Source: Roseovarius bejariae
GTDB lineage: Bacteria > Pseudomonadota > Alphaproteobacteria > Rhodobacterales > Rhodobacteraceae
Length of the DNA: 64,000 nucleotides
Direction of reading: 5' to 3'
Assembly: GCF_009669325.1 (NCBI RefSeq)
Contig: NZ_SZWE01000001.1
Coordinates: 2,547,501 to 2,611,500 of the forward strand
A program made the translations under genes and the position numbers. This document shows positions 55,972 to 64,000 of the stretch, piece after piece (the first letter of the stretch is position 1; each line of letters begins with the position of its first letter). The notes under the pieces are model-generated. The model did no database searches, was not told the origin of the DNA, and worked only from the letters and a program-made list of their open reading frames with translations.

Positions 55972-58251
55972 CTATCCGTAATGCGCCACCGGTGTTCCGG
56001 CGATCGCCGCCATGTTCAACAAGCCGCGTGCGGTGATGCCGGGGGTGACCACGTGGGCGCGGTTTCCCATCCCCATCAGGATCGGCCCCACCTCCAGCCC
56101 ACCAGCCTTCATCTTGAGGATATTGCGCACCCCGCTGGCCGCATCGGCATGGGCGAAAATCAGGATATTCGCCGACCCCTCCATCCGGTTCCCCGGAAGC
56201 AGCCGCCCCCGCAGATCGGGATCAAGCGCCGCATCCACGTTCATCTCGCCCTCATAGGCAAAATCACGCGGCTCCGCGTCCAGAAGGTCGATCGCGGCGC
56301 GCAGGCGCTTACCCGACCCTTCGGCCTGATTGCCGAACTGCGATTGCGAACAGAGCGCCACATTGGGTGTCAATCCAAAGCGTCGCACATGCCGCGCCGC
56401 GCCGATTGCCGTTTCGGCCAGTTGTTCGGGGGTGGGCAGGGAATGCACATGCGTATCGGCAATGAACAAGGGCCCATCCTCAAGGATCATCATCGACAGT
56501 GCCCCGTGCGGGCGATGCTCGGCCGTGCCCAGAACCTGCGTGACATAGTTCAGATGCCAACGATACTCGCCGAAGGTGCCGCATATCAGGCTGTCGGCCT
56601 CATCGCGATGCACCATCACGGCACCGATGGCGGTGGAGTTCGTGCGCATGATCGCCTTGGCCAGGTCGGGTGTCACGCCCCGGCGCTTCATGATGTCATG
56701 ATAGCTGCCCCAGTAATCGCGATAGCGGGGGTCGTCCTCGGGGTTGACGATGTTGAAATCCCGTCCGGGGCGAATTTCCAGACCCATCCGTTCACACCGC
56801 CGGTCGATGACCGAGGGTCGCCCGATCAGGATGGGCGTCTCGGTGGTTTCCTCCAGAATCGCCTGTGCGGCCCGCAAAACGCGTTCGTCCTCGCCCTCGG
56901 CAAAGACGATCCGGCGCGAGGCTGTCGCCGCCGCCTCGAACACCGGGCGCATCAACAGGGCGGATTTGAACACGCTGGCATCCAGATCCTCCTTGTAGGC
57001 TTTCAAATCCTCAACGGGCCGGGTGGCCACGCCGGTTTCCATCGCGGCCTTGGCCACGGCGCTTGAAACAACGCCCGAAAGCCGCGGGTCAAAGGGTTTG
57101 GGGATCAGGTAATCCGCCCCGAAGGTCAGTTGTTCCCCCTTATAGGCTGCCGCCGCCTCGGCGCTCGTGGTGGCGCGGGCCAGTTCGGCAATCCCCTCGA
57201 CACAGGCAATCTGCATCTGGTCGTTGATCTCGGTCGCGCCGACATCCAAAGCGCCCCGGAAGATGAAAGGGAAGCATAGGACGTTATTGACCTGATTGGG
57301 AAAATCGCTGCGCCCGGTGGCGATGATCGCCTCGGGGGCCACGCTGCGCGCCTCGTCCGGCATGATCTCGGGTGTGGGGTTGGCAAGGGCAAAGACAATC
57401 GGGCGGTCCGTCATCTTCTCCACATGCCCGGGCTTCAGGACATTCGGCCCCGACAGCCCAAGGAACATGTCGGCCCCGTCGATCACCTCGTCCAGCGTGC
57501 GCAAATCGCTATCCTGCGCAAAGGCGGCCTTTTGCGGGTTCATATCCTCTTCGCGGCCCTTGTAGACCAGCCCGTGAATATCGCACAGCCAGACATTCTC
57601 GCGTTTCACCCCCAGCTTCAGCAGCAGGTTGAGGCAGGCAATCCCCGCGGCGCCGCCGCCGGTGCTGACGATCTTGATATCCTCGAACCGTTTGCCCGCC
57701 ACATGCAGGGCATTGGTGGCCGCCGCCCCCACGACGATCGCCGTGCCGTGCTGATCGTCGTGAAAGACGGGGATGTTCATCCGCTCTCGGCAGAGTTTTT
57801 CAACGATGAAGCAATCGGGCGCCTTGATGTCTTCAAGGTTGATCGCGCCGAAGGTCGGCCCGAGCGCGCAGACGATATCGGCCAGTTTTTCAGGATCCGT
57901 TTCATCCACCTCGATATCGAAACAGTCGATATCGGCGAATTTCTTGAACAGAACGGCCTTGCCTTCCATCACCGGTTTGCTGGCAAGCGCGCCAATATTG
58001 CCAAGGCCAAGGACCGCGCTGCCGTTGGTGACAACCGCCACAAGGTTGCCGCGCGCGGTGTAGCGGCTGGCGTTTTTCTCATCCTCCTTGATTTCAAGGC
58101 AGGCTTCGGCCACCCCGGGGCTATAGGCGCGGCTCAGGTCGCGACCATTGGCAAGGGGCTTGGTGGCGCGGATTTCCAGTTTCCCGGGCTTCGGATACTC
58201 ATGATAGGCCAGCGCCGCCTGGCGCAGGGTTTCCTTGTGGCTGTCAGTCAT
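55972..58251 (-). CDS. maeB: NADP-dependent malic enzyme with C-terminal phosphotransacetylase-like domain
   Basis: 759 aa, the large hybrid type. The malic part (1-430) has [27 protein letters not shown], the [14 protein letters not shown] nucleotide site and [10 protein letters not shown]. The rest (about 430-759) is a PTA-like domain, thought to be regulatory (acetyl-CoA sensing). It decarboxylates malate to pyruvate with NADP. AGGGAGG precedes the ATG; the promoter region has two palindromes. Confidence 0.95.
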   Translation of the reverse strand: MTDSHKETLRQAALAYHEYPKPGKLEIRATKPLANGRDLSRAYSPGVAEACLEIKEDEKNASRYTARGNLVAVVTNGSAVLGLGNIGALASKPVMEGKAVLFKKFADIDCFDIEVDETDPEKLADIVCALGPTFGAINLEDIKAPDCFIVEKLCRERMNIPVFHDDQHGTAIVVGAAATNALHVAGKRFEDIKIVSTGGGAAGIACLNLLLKLGVKRENVWLCDIHGLVYKGREEDMNPQKAAFAQDSDLRTLDEVIDGADMFLGLSGPNVLKPGHVEKMTDRPIVFALANPTPEIMPDEARSVAPEAIIATGRSDFPNQVNNVLCFPFIFRGALDVGATEINDQMQIACVEGIAELARATTSAEAAAAYKGEQLTFGADYLIPKPFDPRLSGVVSSAVAKAAMETGVATRPVEDLKAYKEDLDASVFKSALLMRPVFEAAATASRRIVFAEGEDERVLRAAQAILEETTETPILIGRPSVIDRRCERMGLEIRPGRDFNIVNPEDDPRYRDYWGSYHDIMKRRGVTPDLAKAIMRTNSTAIGAVMVHRDEADSLICGTFGEYRWHLNYVTQVLGTAEHRPHGALSMMILEDGPLFIADTHVHSLPTPEQLAETAIGAARHVRRFGLTPNVALCSQSQFGNQAEGSGKRLRAAIDLLDAEPRDFAYEGEMNVDAALDPDLRGRLLPGNRMEGSANILIFAHADAASGVRNILKMKAGGLEVGPILMGMGNRAHVVTPGITARGLLNMAAIAGTPVAHYG

Positions 58252-58264
58252 GGCATCCTCCCTG

Positions 58265-58290
58265 TATCGCGATAGTTTAATATTAAACTA
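58265..58290. promoter_or_regulatory. overlapping palindromes between maeB and cdd
   Basis: TATCGCGATA (58265-58274) and TAGTTTAATATTAAACTA (58273-58290, 18 bp perfect) overlap by two bases, 14-39 nt upstream of maeB and about 100 nt before cdd. The AT-rich dyad looks like an operator of a dimeric regulator (MarR or TetR type); this is inference. Confidence 0.55.
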
Positions 58291-58388
58291 ATTGATATGC
58301 GGCGCAACCGGCCCTTATTGGCAGCTTGCATCGCGCGGCGCAGCGGCGCAATCTTAATCTGAAATGCCGCATGAAACGGAGTCACCTG

Positions 58389-58781
58389 ATGGAGCTTATG
58401 AACGCCGCACGTAGCGTACGCGACAATGCTCATGCCCCCTATTCGGGTTTCCGTGTCGGGGCCGCCTTGCGCGCGGGCTCGGGGCGTATCTATACCGGGT
58501 GCAATGTTGAAAACGCCTCGTACCCCGAAGGCACATGCGCCGAGACAGGGGCACTTGCCGCCCTTGTCGCGGCGGGAGAGACAGAGATTATCGAGGCTGC
58601 AATCATCGCCGATAGTCCCACCCCAATCACACCCTGCGGCGGTTGCCGGCAAAGACTGGCCGAGTTCGGGGCAGGGGAGATACGCGTTCATATGGGAACA
58701 CTCGATGGACGGTCTGAAACCATGACCCTTGCTGCGCTCCTGCCAGGGGCCTTTTCGTCACAGCAGTTCAAGAAAGACTAA
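58389..58781 (+). CDS. cdd: cytidine deaminase
   Basis: 130 aa from the ATG at 58389, with ACGGAG 7 nt upstream, chosen over 58371. The tetrameric type is shown by NVENASYPEGTCAETGAL (zinc Cys and catalytic Glu) and PCGGCRQRLAEF (two zinc Cys). It deaminates cytidine and deoxycytidine to the uridine forms. It opens the salvage operon cdd-deoA-deoB-upp, with deoA 4 nt downstream. Confidence 0.95.
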   Translation: MELMNAARSVRDNAHAPYSGFRVGAALRAGSGRIYTGCNVENASYPEGTCAETGALAALVAAGETEIIEAAIIADSPTPITPCGGCRQRLAEFGAGEIRVHMGTLDGRSETMTLAALLPGAFSSQQFKKD

Positions 58782-58785
58782 GCCC

Positions 58786-60090
58786 ATGGATGCGCGACAG
58801 ATTATCGCCAAGGCGCGCGACGGTCAGCCCCTCGGCCACGACGCCCTCAATTGGATGGCGCAAGGTTTGGCCGATCACCGCGTCAGCGATGCACAGGCCG
58901 CTGCCTTTGCCATGGCGGTTTTGCTCAAGGGGCTTTCCGCCGAAGATCGCACGGCCCTGACGCTTGCCATGCGCGATAGTGGCAAGGTTTTGTCGTGGCC
59001 GACCGACCGCCCGGTGATCGACAAGCATTCCACCGGCGGCCTTGGGGATTGCGTCAGCCTCGTGTTGGCCCCGGCGCTTGCGGCTTGCGGGGCGATCGTT
59101 CCGATGGTGTCCGGTCGCGGCCTTGGTCACACCGGCGGCACGCTGGATAAGCTTGAAGCCATCCCCGGCCTCACCACCACGCTGACCGAGGGCCAGTTCC
59201 GCCGAGCTATCGACCACGCGGGCTGCGCCATTGTTTCGGCCACAGCTGATATCGCCCCCGCCGACCGGCGGCTTTATGCCATCCGCGATGTCACCGCCAC
59301 GGTCGAAAGCCTTGACCTGATCACTGCCTCGATCCTGTCCAAGAAGCTCGCCGCAGGGCTTGAGGGGCTGGTCTTGGATGTCAAACTCGGCTCTGGCGCG
59401 TTCATGAAAACACCCGAGGACGCGACGGCCCTTGCCGCCGCCCTTGTCGATACCGCCAATGCCGCAGGTTGCAAGACAAGCGCCCTGATTACCGATATGA
59501 ACCAGCCGCTGGCCCCCGCCTTGGGCAACGCCCTTGAAGTGTCCGAGGTGATGAAGGTGCTCACCGGACAGGCGAAAGGGCGGCTTCATGATCTTAACTG
59601 CGCACTGGGTGGTGTGGCGCTGTCCAATGCCGATCTGGCCGCCGATCCCAACACCGGGGCCGCGCAAATCGCTGATGCGATTGGAAATGGCCACGCCGCC
59701 GAGCATTTCGGCCACATGGTTGCCGCTATGGGCGGGCCGGTGCATTTCACCGATCAATGGCAACGCTTTCTGCCCGAAGCGACCGTGATCATGGAGGTTG
59801 AGGCCCCTCGCGCGGGCTATATCGCCGCGATGGAAGGCGAGGCGATGGGCCTTGCCGCCATCATCCTTGGCGCGGGCCGACAGGTGGAAACCGATCTTGT
59901 CGATCCCGCCGTGGGTATTGATCAGGTCCTGCCGCTGGGAGCGAAAATCGCCAAGGGGCAACCCTTGTGCCGCATCCATGCCGCCCGCACCGATCAAGCC
60001 GACCGCGCCGCCGAGATGCTATTGAACGCCATCACCATCAGCGACAGCGCCCCCGAGGTGCCGCCGCTGATCCATGACAGGTTGGGCTGA
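58786..60090 (+). CDS. deoA: thymidine phosphorylase
   Basis: 434 aa from the ATG at 58786. The signature is DKHSTGGLGDCVSL, with SGRGLGHTGGTLDKLEAIPG following. It splits thymidine or deoxyuridine by phosphate to base and deoxyribose-1-phosphate, the substrate of deoB downstream. Coupled to both neighbours by 3-4 nt gaps. Confidence 0.96.
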   Translation: MDARQIIAKARDGQPLGHDALNWMAQGLADHRVSDAQAAAFAMAVLLKGLSAEDRTALTLAMRDSGKVLSWPTDRPVIDKHSTGGLGDCVSLVLAPALAACGAIVPMVSGRGLGHTGGTLDKLEAIPGLTTTLTEGQFRRAIDHAGCAIVSATADIAPADRRLYAIRDVTATVESLDLITASILSKKLAAGLEGLVLDVKLGSGAFMKTPEDATALAAALVDTANAAGCKTSALITDMNQPLAPALGNALEVSEVMKVLTGQAKGRLHDLNCALGGVALSNADLAADPNTGAAQIADAIGNGHAAEHFGHMVAAMGGPVHFTDQWQRFLPEATVIMEVEAPRAGYIAAMEGEAMGLAAIILGAGRQVETDLVDPAVGIDQVLPLGAKIAKGQPLCRIHAARTDQADRAAEMLLNAITISDSAPEVPPLIHDRLG

Positions 60091-60093
60091 CTC

Positions 60094-61302
60094 ATGCCGC
60101 GCGCCTTCCTCGTCGTCATGGACTCCGTCGGTATCGGCGGCGCGCCCGATGCGGCGCAGTTCTTCAACGGCGATACGCCCGACACCGGCGCCAATACCAT
60201 CGCCCATATCGCCAAGGCGCATCCCGGCGGGTTGCAGTTGCCCGCTCTGGATGCGCTTGGCCTTGGCGCGTCGCTACATCTGGCCTCGGGCGCCATGGCC
60301 CCCGGCCTTTCGGCCAAACCCACCGGGCTTTGGGGCTGCGCGACCGAGGTTTCGCCGGGCAAGGATACGCCCACCGGCCATTGGGAACTGGCGGGCGTTC
60401 CCGTGCCGTGGCAATGGCATACCTTCCCCGATGAAACCCCGGCCTTCCCGCCGGATGTGGTCGAAGCCGTCAAGCGGGCCGCTGGTACCGACGGCATCCT
60501 CGGCAATTGCCATGCCTCCGGCCTCAGGATCATGCGTGATCTGGGGGGCGAGCACCTGCGCACCGGCTGGCCCATCTGCTACACCTCTGCCGACAGCGTC
60601 TTTCAGATTGCCGCGCATGAGCAGGCCTTCGGCCTTGACCGCCTGCTGGATCTCTGCCGCACCGTGGCCCCCATGCTGCACGATATGCGCGTGGGCCGCG
60701 TGATTGCCCGCCCCTTCGTGGGCGACGAAGACTCCGGCTTCCGCCGCACCCCCAACCGCCGCGATTTCGCCATCCCGCCCCCCGCGCCCACGCTCTGCGA
60801 TTGGGTGCAAGGGGCCGGGGGCAAGGTCCATGCCATCGGCAAAATCGGCGACATATTCTCGATGCAGGGCATCGATGACGTGGCCAAAGGCACCGATGCG
60901 CAGCTCATGTCGCACCTGTTCGATGCGGTTGACAACGCCGGGGATCACAGCCTCACCTTAGCCAATTTCGTCGAATTCGACAGCCTCTATGGCCATCCCC
61001 GCGACCCGTCGGGATATGCCCAGGCCCTCGAATGGTTCGACAGCCGCATCGCCGCCCTGCTGCCGCGCCTGCGGGATGGCGATATGCTCCTGCTCACCGC
61101 CGATCACGGCAATGACCCAACGTGGCATGGCACCGACCACACCCGCGAACGCGTGCCGGTCCTGATTGCCGGTCTGGGGCCGGGGGAGTTGGGCCAGATC
61201 GCTTTCACAGACATAGCCGCCAGCATCGCCGCCCACCTTGGCGTGCCCGCCCAAGGGCCGGGCCAAAACCGCCTGCCGCCCCATCTGACCCGAACCCCAT
61301 AA
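60094..61302 (+). CDS. deoB: phosphopentomutase
   Basis: 402 aa alkaline-phosphatase superfamily enzyme. Metal ligands lie in VVMDSVGIGGAPDA and TADHGNDPTWHGTDHTRE; GKDTPTGHWELAG carries the phosphorylated Thr. It turns (deoxy)ribose-1-phosphate into the 5-phosphate. It follows deoA by 3 nt. Confidence 0.96.
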   Translation: MPRAFLVVMDSVGIGGAPDAAQFFNGDTPDTGANTIAHIAKAHPGGLQLPALDALGLGASLHLASGAMAPGLSAKPTGLWGCATEVSPGKDTPTGHWELAGVPVPWQWHTFPDETPAFPPDVVEAVKRAAGTDGILGNCHASGLRIMRDLGGEHLRTGWPICYTSADSVFQIAAHEQAFGLDRLLDLCRTVAPMLHDMRVGRVIARPFVGDEDSGFRRTPNRRDFAIPPPAPTLCDWVQGAGGKVHAIGKIGDIFSMQGIDDVAKGTDAQLMSHLFDAVDNAGDHSLTLANFVEFDSLYGHPRDPSGYAQALEWFDSRIAALLPRLRDGDMLLLTADHGNDPTWHGTDHTRERVPVLIAGLGPGELGQIAFTDIAASIAAHLGVPAQGPGQNRLPPHLTRTP

Positions 61303-61314
61303 CCCGGAGGCCCC

Positions 61315-61947
61315 ATGCCTGATCACCTGACCATCGTCGATCACCCCCTCGTGCAGCACAAACTGACCGTGATGCGCGAGGTGGCGACCCCGACCGCCAC
61401 CTTCCGCCAACTCCTGCGTGAAATCAGCCAGCTTTTGGCCTTCGAGGTCACCCGCGACCTCGACCTCACCACGCGCCAGATCGAAACGCCGCTTTGCGAG
61501 ATGCAGGCCCCAACACTGGCCGGGCGTGATCCGGCCCTCATTTCGATCCTGCGGGCGGGGAATGGCTTTCTTGACGGTATGCTTGATCTCATTCCTTTTG
61601 CGCGTGTGGGCTTTGTGGGGCTCCAGCGTGACGAAGAAACGCTTGAACCCATGCAGTACTACTTCAAGGTCCCCGACCGACTGGACGAGCGTGCCGTGAT
61701 CGTGGTCGATCCGATGCTGGCGACGGGCCATTCCTCGGCGGCTGCCATCGACCTTCTGAAGCAAAATGGCGCAAAGAATATCCGCCTGATGTGCCTTGTC
61801 GCCGCCCCCGAAGGCGTGGCGCACATGCACGAGAAACACCCCGATGTGCCACTCGTCATTGCCGCCCTCGACGATCACCTGAATGAGAAAGGCTATATCG
61901 TGCCGGGGCTAGGGGATGCGGGTGACCGCATGTTTGGCACAAAATAA
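61315..61947 (+). CDS. upp: uracil phosphoribosyltransferase
   Basis: 210 aa. It makes UMP from uracil and PRPP. The PRPP motif is [39 protein letters not shown] and the C-terminal [13 protein letters not shown] are diagnostic. CGGAGG precedes the ATG. It ends the salvage operon. Confidence 0.97.
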   Translation: MPDHLTIVDHPLVQHKLTVMREVATPTATFRQLLREISQLLAFEVTRDLDLTTRQIETPLCEMQAPTLAGRDPALISILRAGNGFLDGMLDLIPFARVGFVGLQRDEETLEPMQYYFKVPDRLDERAVIVVDPMLATGHSSAAAIDLLKQNGAKNIRLMCLVAAPEGVAHMHEKHPDVPLVIAALDDHLNEKGYIVPGLGDAGDRMFGTK

Positions 61948-62012
61948 GCTATCTGCTGTTTACTCAGCGGAACAAATCAGGCAAGATTCCCCAATCTGTC
62001 TTGGGGGACAAA

Positions 62013-63428
62013 ATGCAGGTGAAACGTTTACTGGCGTGTGCTGTCATCGCCGCTTCCATGGGTATCGGGGTCTTGCAGGCACAGGATATGGCCGACGTGC
62101 AGGTCCCGGCGGAATTTCCGCCCGCCTCCTACAAGGCGCGGCAATACGTCGATAGCCGCGGCTGTGTCTATGTCCGGGCCGGGATCGACGGAAATGTCAA
62201 TTGGGTGCCGCGTGTCTCGCGCAGTCGTAAGCCGATCTGCGGCTTCAAACCCAGTCTGGCAGGACAATCGGCCAAGACCACGCAAACCGCCGCCGCGCCC
62301 AAATCCGAGCCGAAGCAAATCAAGATCGAGGCCACACCGAAACCCAAGGCGAAACCGGCCCCGACGCGCACGGCGAAGGGTGTCAAACGTCCGGCCCGCA
62401 CAGCCAAGCCCACGCAGGTTCGCAAGGTTCCTGCGGCCACCACCGCAACCGCCCCCAAGACGGTCAAGGTGATCAAGCGCACCGCGCAGGCGCCCAAGCC
62501 TGCCCCCAAGGCACAGCCCAAGCGCATGGTCAAGAAAGTGGCCGCCCCCCAAGGGCAACCGGCCTGTCAGGGGGCAAGCGCCATTTCGCGGCAATACTAC
62601 CGCACCGCGCCGGGGACCAGCGTTCGTTGCGGTCCGCAAAACACGCCACATGCCTTCGTCGTGGAAAGCCGCACCGCCCGCGCCAACGCGATGCGCGCCC
62701 CGCGCGGCGCGCAGGTCACGACCTACCAAAGCGCCCAGCCCGCGATCCGGCGAGCCGCGCCGCAACCGCGCCGGACAGTCTCCAATGCACAGGTTCGCGT
62801 TGTGCCCAAGCATGTCTATGACAAGCAGAAAAACAGTACGGCGGGTATCTCGGTGCCGGACGGTTACAAACCCGTCTGGGAGGATGATCGCCTGAATCGC
62901 CGTCGCGCGCATCAGACCTTTGAAGGCATGGCACAGATGGAGGTGGCGTGGTCCAACACCGTGCCCCGCTACCTGGTCAACCGTAAAACGGGCCGCGACA
63001 TCAGCTATATGTATCCCGGTCTGCAATACCCCTACACCAGCTTCGAGGATCAGCGCGCCGCAGGTGTCACGATCGCGACCCGGGGCCGCGTCGTGCAACC
63101 GCCGCAGCGGGTGACAGATGCCACAGCGCGCCGCGCCACCGTATCAACCCGCTCGGTCGCGCCCAAGGCCAAGCCGCAACAGAAAACGGTGCGCAAGGCC
63201 AGTCGCCCTTACGTTCAGGTCGGCGCCTTCCGCGATGCCGGGCAGGCACAACGCGCGGCGCAACGTCTGGCCAATGCAGGTCTGCCCACCCGAATGGGCC
63301 GCGTGACCCGTGGGGGTCAGGACTATTCCATGGTCAAGGTCGGCCCCTTCCGTACGCAGCCACAGCTTGAACGTGCCTTGCGCAAGGTCCGTGGCAAAGG
63401 CTACGGGCAGGCGCGGCCCGGCAACTGA
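62013..63428 (+). CDS. SPOR domain protein with Lys/Pro/Ala-rich linker
   Basis: 471 aa from the ATG at 62013. A signal peptide (1-24) precedes a short domain with Cys (DSRGCVYVRAG, KPICGFKP), a long basic Ala/Lys/Pro/Thr linker (about 85-185), a middle region with ACQGASAISRQYY, and the C-terminal SPOR domain (about 395-470; YVQVGAFRDAGQAQRAAQRL, MVKVGPFRTQPQLERAL). SPOR domains bind denuded peptidoglycan at division sites, so a septal role is likely. Confidence 0.85.
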   Translation: MQVKRLLACAVIAASMGIGVLQAQDMADVQVPAEFPPASYKARQYVDSRGCVYVRAGIDGNVNWVPRVSRSRKPICGFKPSLAGQSAKTTQTAAAPKSEPKQIKIEATPKPKAKPAPTRTAKGVKRPARTAKPTQVRKVPAATTATAPKTVKVIKRTAQAPKPAPKAQPKRMVKKVAAPQGQPACQGASAISRQYYRTAPGTSVRCGPQNTPHAFVVESRTARANAMRAPRGAQVTTYQSAQPAIRRAAPQPRRTVSNAQVRVVPKHVYDKQKNSTAGISVPDGYKPVWEDDRLNRRRAHQTFEGMAQMEVAWSNTVPRYLVNRKTGRDISYMYPGLQYPYTSFEDQRAAGVTIATRGRVVQPPQRVTDATARRATVSTRSVAPKAKPQQKTVRKASRPYVQVGAFRDAGQAQRAAQRLANAGLPTRMGRVTRGGQDYSMVKVGPFRTQPQLERALRKVRGKGYGQARPGN

Positions 63429-63446
63429 TCTCGATGTCATGCGACT

Positions 63447-63472
63447 GAAAAGCGCCCCTCGGGGCGCTTTTT
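63447..63472. terminator. bidirectional terminator after the SPOR gene
   Basis: AAGCGCCCC pairs with GGGGCGCTT around TC, flanked by A-run and T-run, between convergent genes. Confidence 0.82.
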
Positions 63473-63476
63473 CATG

Positions 63477-64000
63477 TTACCCGCCGCAAATCCCCTGAAG
63501 GCGCAACCAATTGGCATCGCTCAGTACCGGCTCGGGCGTGGCCGTGGCATAGGGGTCGGCCTCGATCAGGGGCAGGGTCGTTTCCCCCGAAATATCGCGC
63601 GCATAGGCATAGGGGGTGGACCGTACACGCCATGCTTCGAACCCCTTGAGCAGAACATCTTCGTCCAGATCGGGGCGCTCGCCGGTCAAAAGATACTCGG
63701 CATAGGCATTGAGCGTTTCCTCGTCCAATGCCCCGGTGGTCAGAAGCCGGATACTCGACCACAGCCCGCCATGCGCCAGCAAGTCGTCTAGTGGGTCATT
63801 CACCTGCGCACGCAGACGCTCGGCCACGATATAGCCAGCCACGACATCGGGGTCTTCGTAGTCTTCGACCAATCCGCGATTGAGAAGGATGGTGCCTCCG
63901 GGCAAGGCGACCGCATCCTTTACCCCGCCGCGCACCACCGCCAACTGCCCCGCACCGCCCGGCGCAGGCAGGCGGCGGGCCAGACGCATTAGCGCATCGC
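63477..64000 (-). CDS. M48-peptidase-like protein, C-terminal part (5' end outside the window), HEXXH missing
   Basis: The frame stays open to the window edge upstream of the Met at 63989, so the gene is probably cut. The part seen has VALPGGTILLNRGLVEDYEDPDVVAGYIVAERLR. M48 peptidases have a similar Leu-Pro-Gly-Gly strand followed by a helix with HEXXH; here the helix reads VVAGYIVAERLR, with no zinc histidines. It may be a non-catalytic relative. The C-terminal 100 residues have no known domain. Confidence 0.6.
   Translation of the reverse strand, partial: DALMRLARRLPAPGGAGQLAVVRGGVKDAVALPGGTILLNRGLVEDYEDPDVVAGYIVAERLRAQVNDPLDDLLAHGGLWSSIRLLTTGALDEETLNAYAEYLLTGERPDLDEDVLLKGFEAWRVRSTPYAYARDISGETTLPLIEADPYATATPEPVLSDANWLRLQGICGG

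Overview
The window is a chromosomal segment from an alphaproteobacterium, most probably a Rhodobacteraceae (Roseobacter-group) species. The evidence is the high G+C coding sequence, the secY-adk-rpsM-rpsK-rpoA-rplQ order without rpmJ or rpsD, a GcrA cell-cycle regulator, DUF6455, DUF1467 and DUF4396 proteins, PrpE with methylmalonyl-CoA epimerase, and FnrL-type TTGAT-N4-ATCAA boxes. This assignment rests on gene content and recognised families; no database was searched.

Layout. 1-12.7 kb is the S10/spc/alpha ribosomal supercluster (end of rpsC, rplP, then rpmC to rplQ with secY, adk and rpoA). About 2.3 kb with three unrelated genes (a lambda-lysozyme-like secreted protein, a 2OG-Fe(II) oxygenase-like protein, a bacterioferritin lacking the haem ligand) sits between rplP and rpmC. 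12.7-15.4 kb holds a DegP/HtrA-type protease and RarA. 15.7-23.2 kb is a peptide-type ABC importer with two tandem paralogous Tat-exported binding proteins, two permeases and one fused double ATPase. 23.3-33.0 kb holds a 39-aa membrane protein, carB, pabB, a CFA-synthase-like methyltransferase, aspS, a GNAT protein and a receiver-domain protein. 33.1-40.7 kb holds methylmalonyl-CoA epimerase, a MerR/cation-transporter divergon, small conserved proteins, an M48 lipoprotein and a coupled trio of DUF6455 four-cysteine proteins behind a perfect FNR box. 40.4-49.9 kb holds cutA, rimO, AsmA, GcrA, an ABC-2 permease, a ClpP-fold SDH-type protease and several small membrane proteins. 50-53.8 kb holds glyA, NAD kinase, DUF4396 and a DJ-1/PfpI protein. 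53.8-58.3 kb holds prpE and maeB. 58.4-61.9 kb is a pyrimidine/nucleoside salvage operon (cdd-deoA-deoB-upp). 62-64 kb holds a SPOR-domain protein and the C-terminal part of a degenerate M48-like protein.

The most noteworthy signals are regulatory or repetitive. (1) FNR-type boxes precede the DUF6455 trio and each of two paralogous 60-aa membrane proteins, suggesting an oxygen-responsive small-protein set. (2) A palindromic CGTACG repeat family occurs at three intergenic sites. (3) A dispersed long-hairpin repeat occurs twice. (4) TTTGCAAA sites cluster upstream of prpE, matching the known PccR/ScfR half-site. (5) The two substrate-binding-protein genes share a duplicated promoter block. (6) A MerR-type operator with a 19-bp spacer drives the cation transporter. 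No CRISPR array, IS element, prophage, rRNA or tRNA gene was seen.
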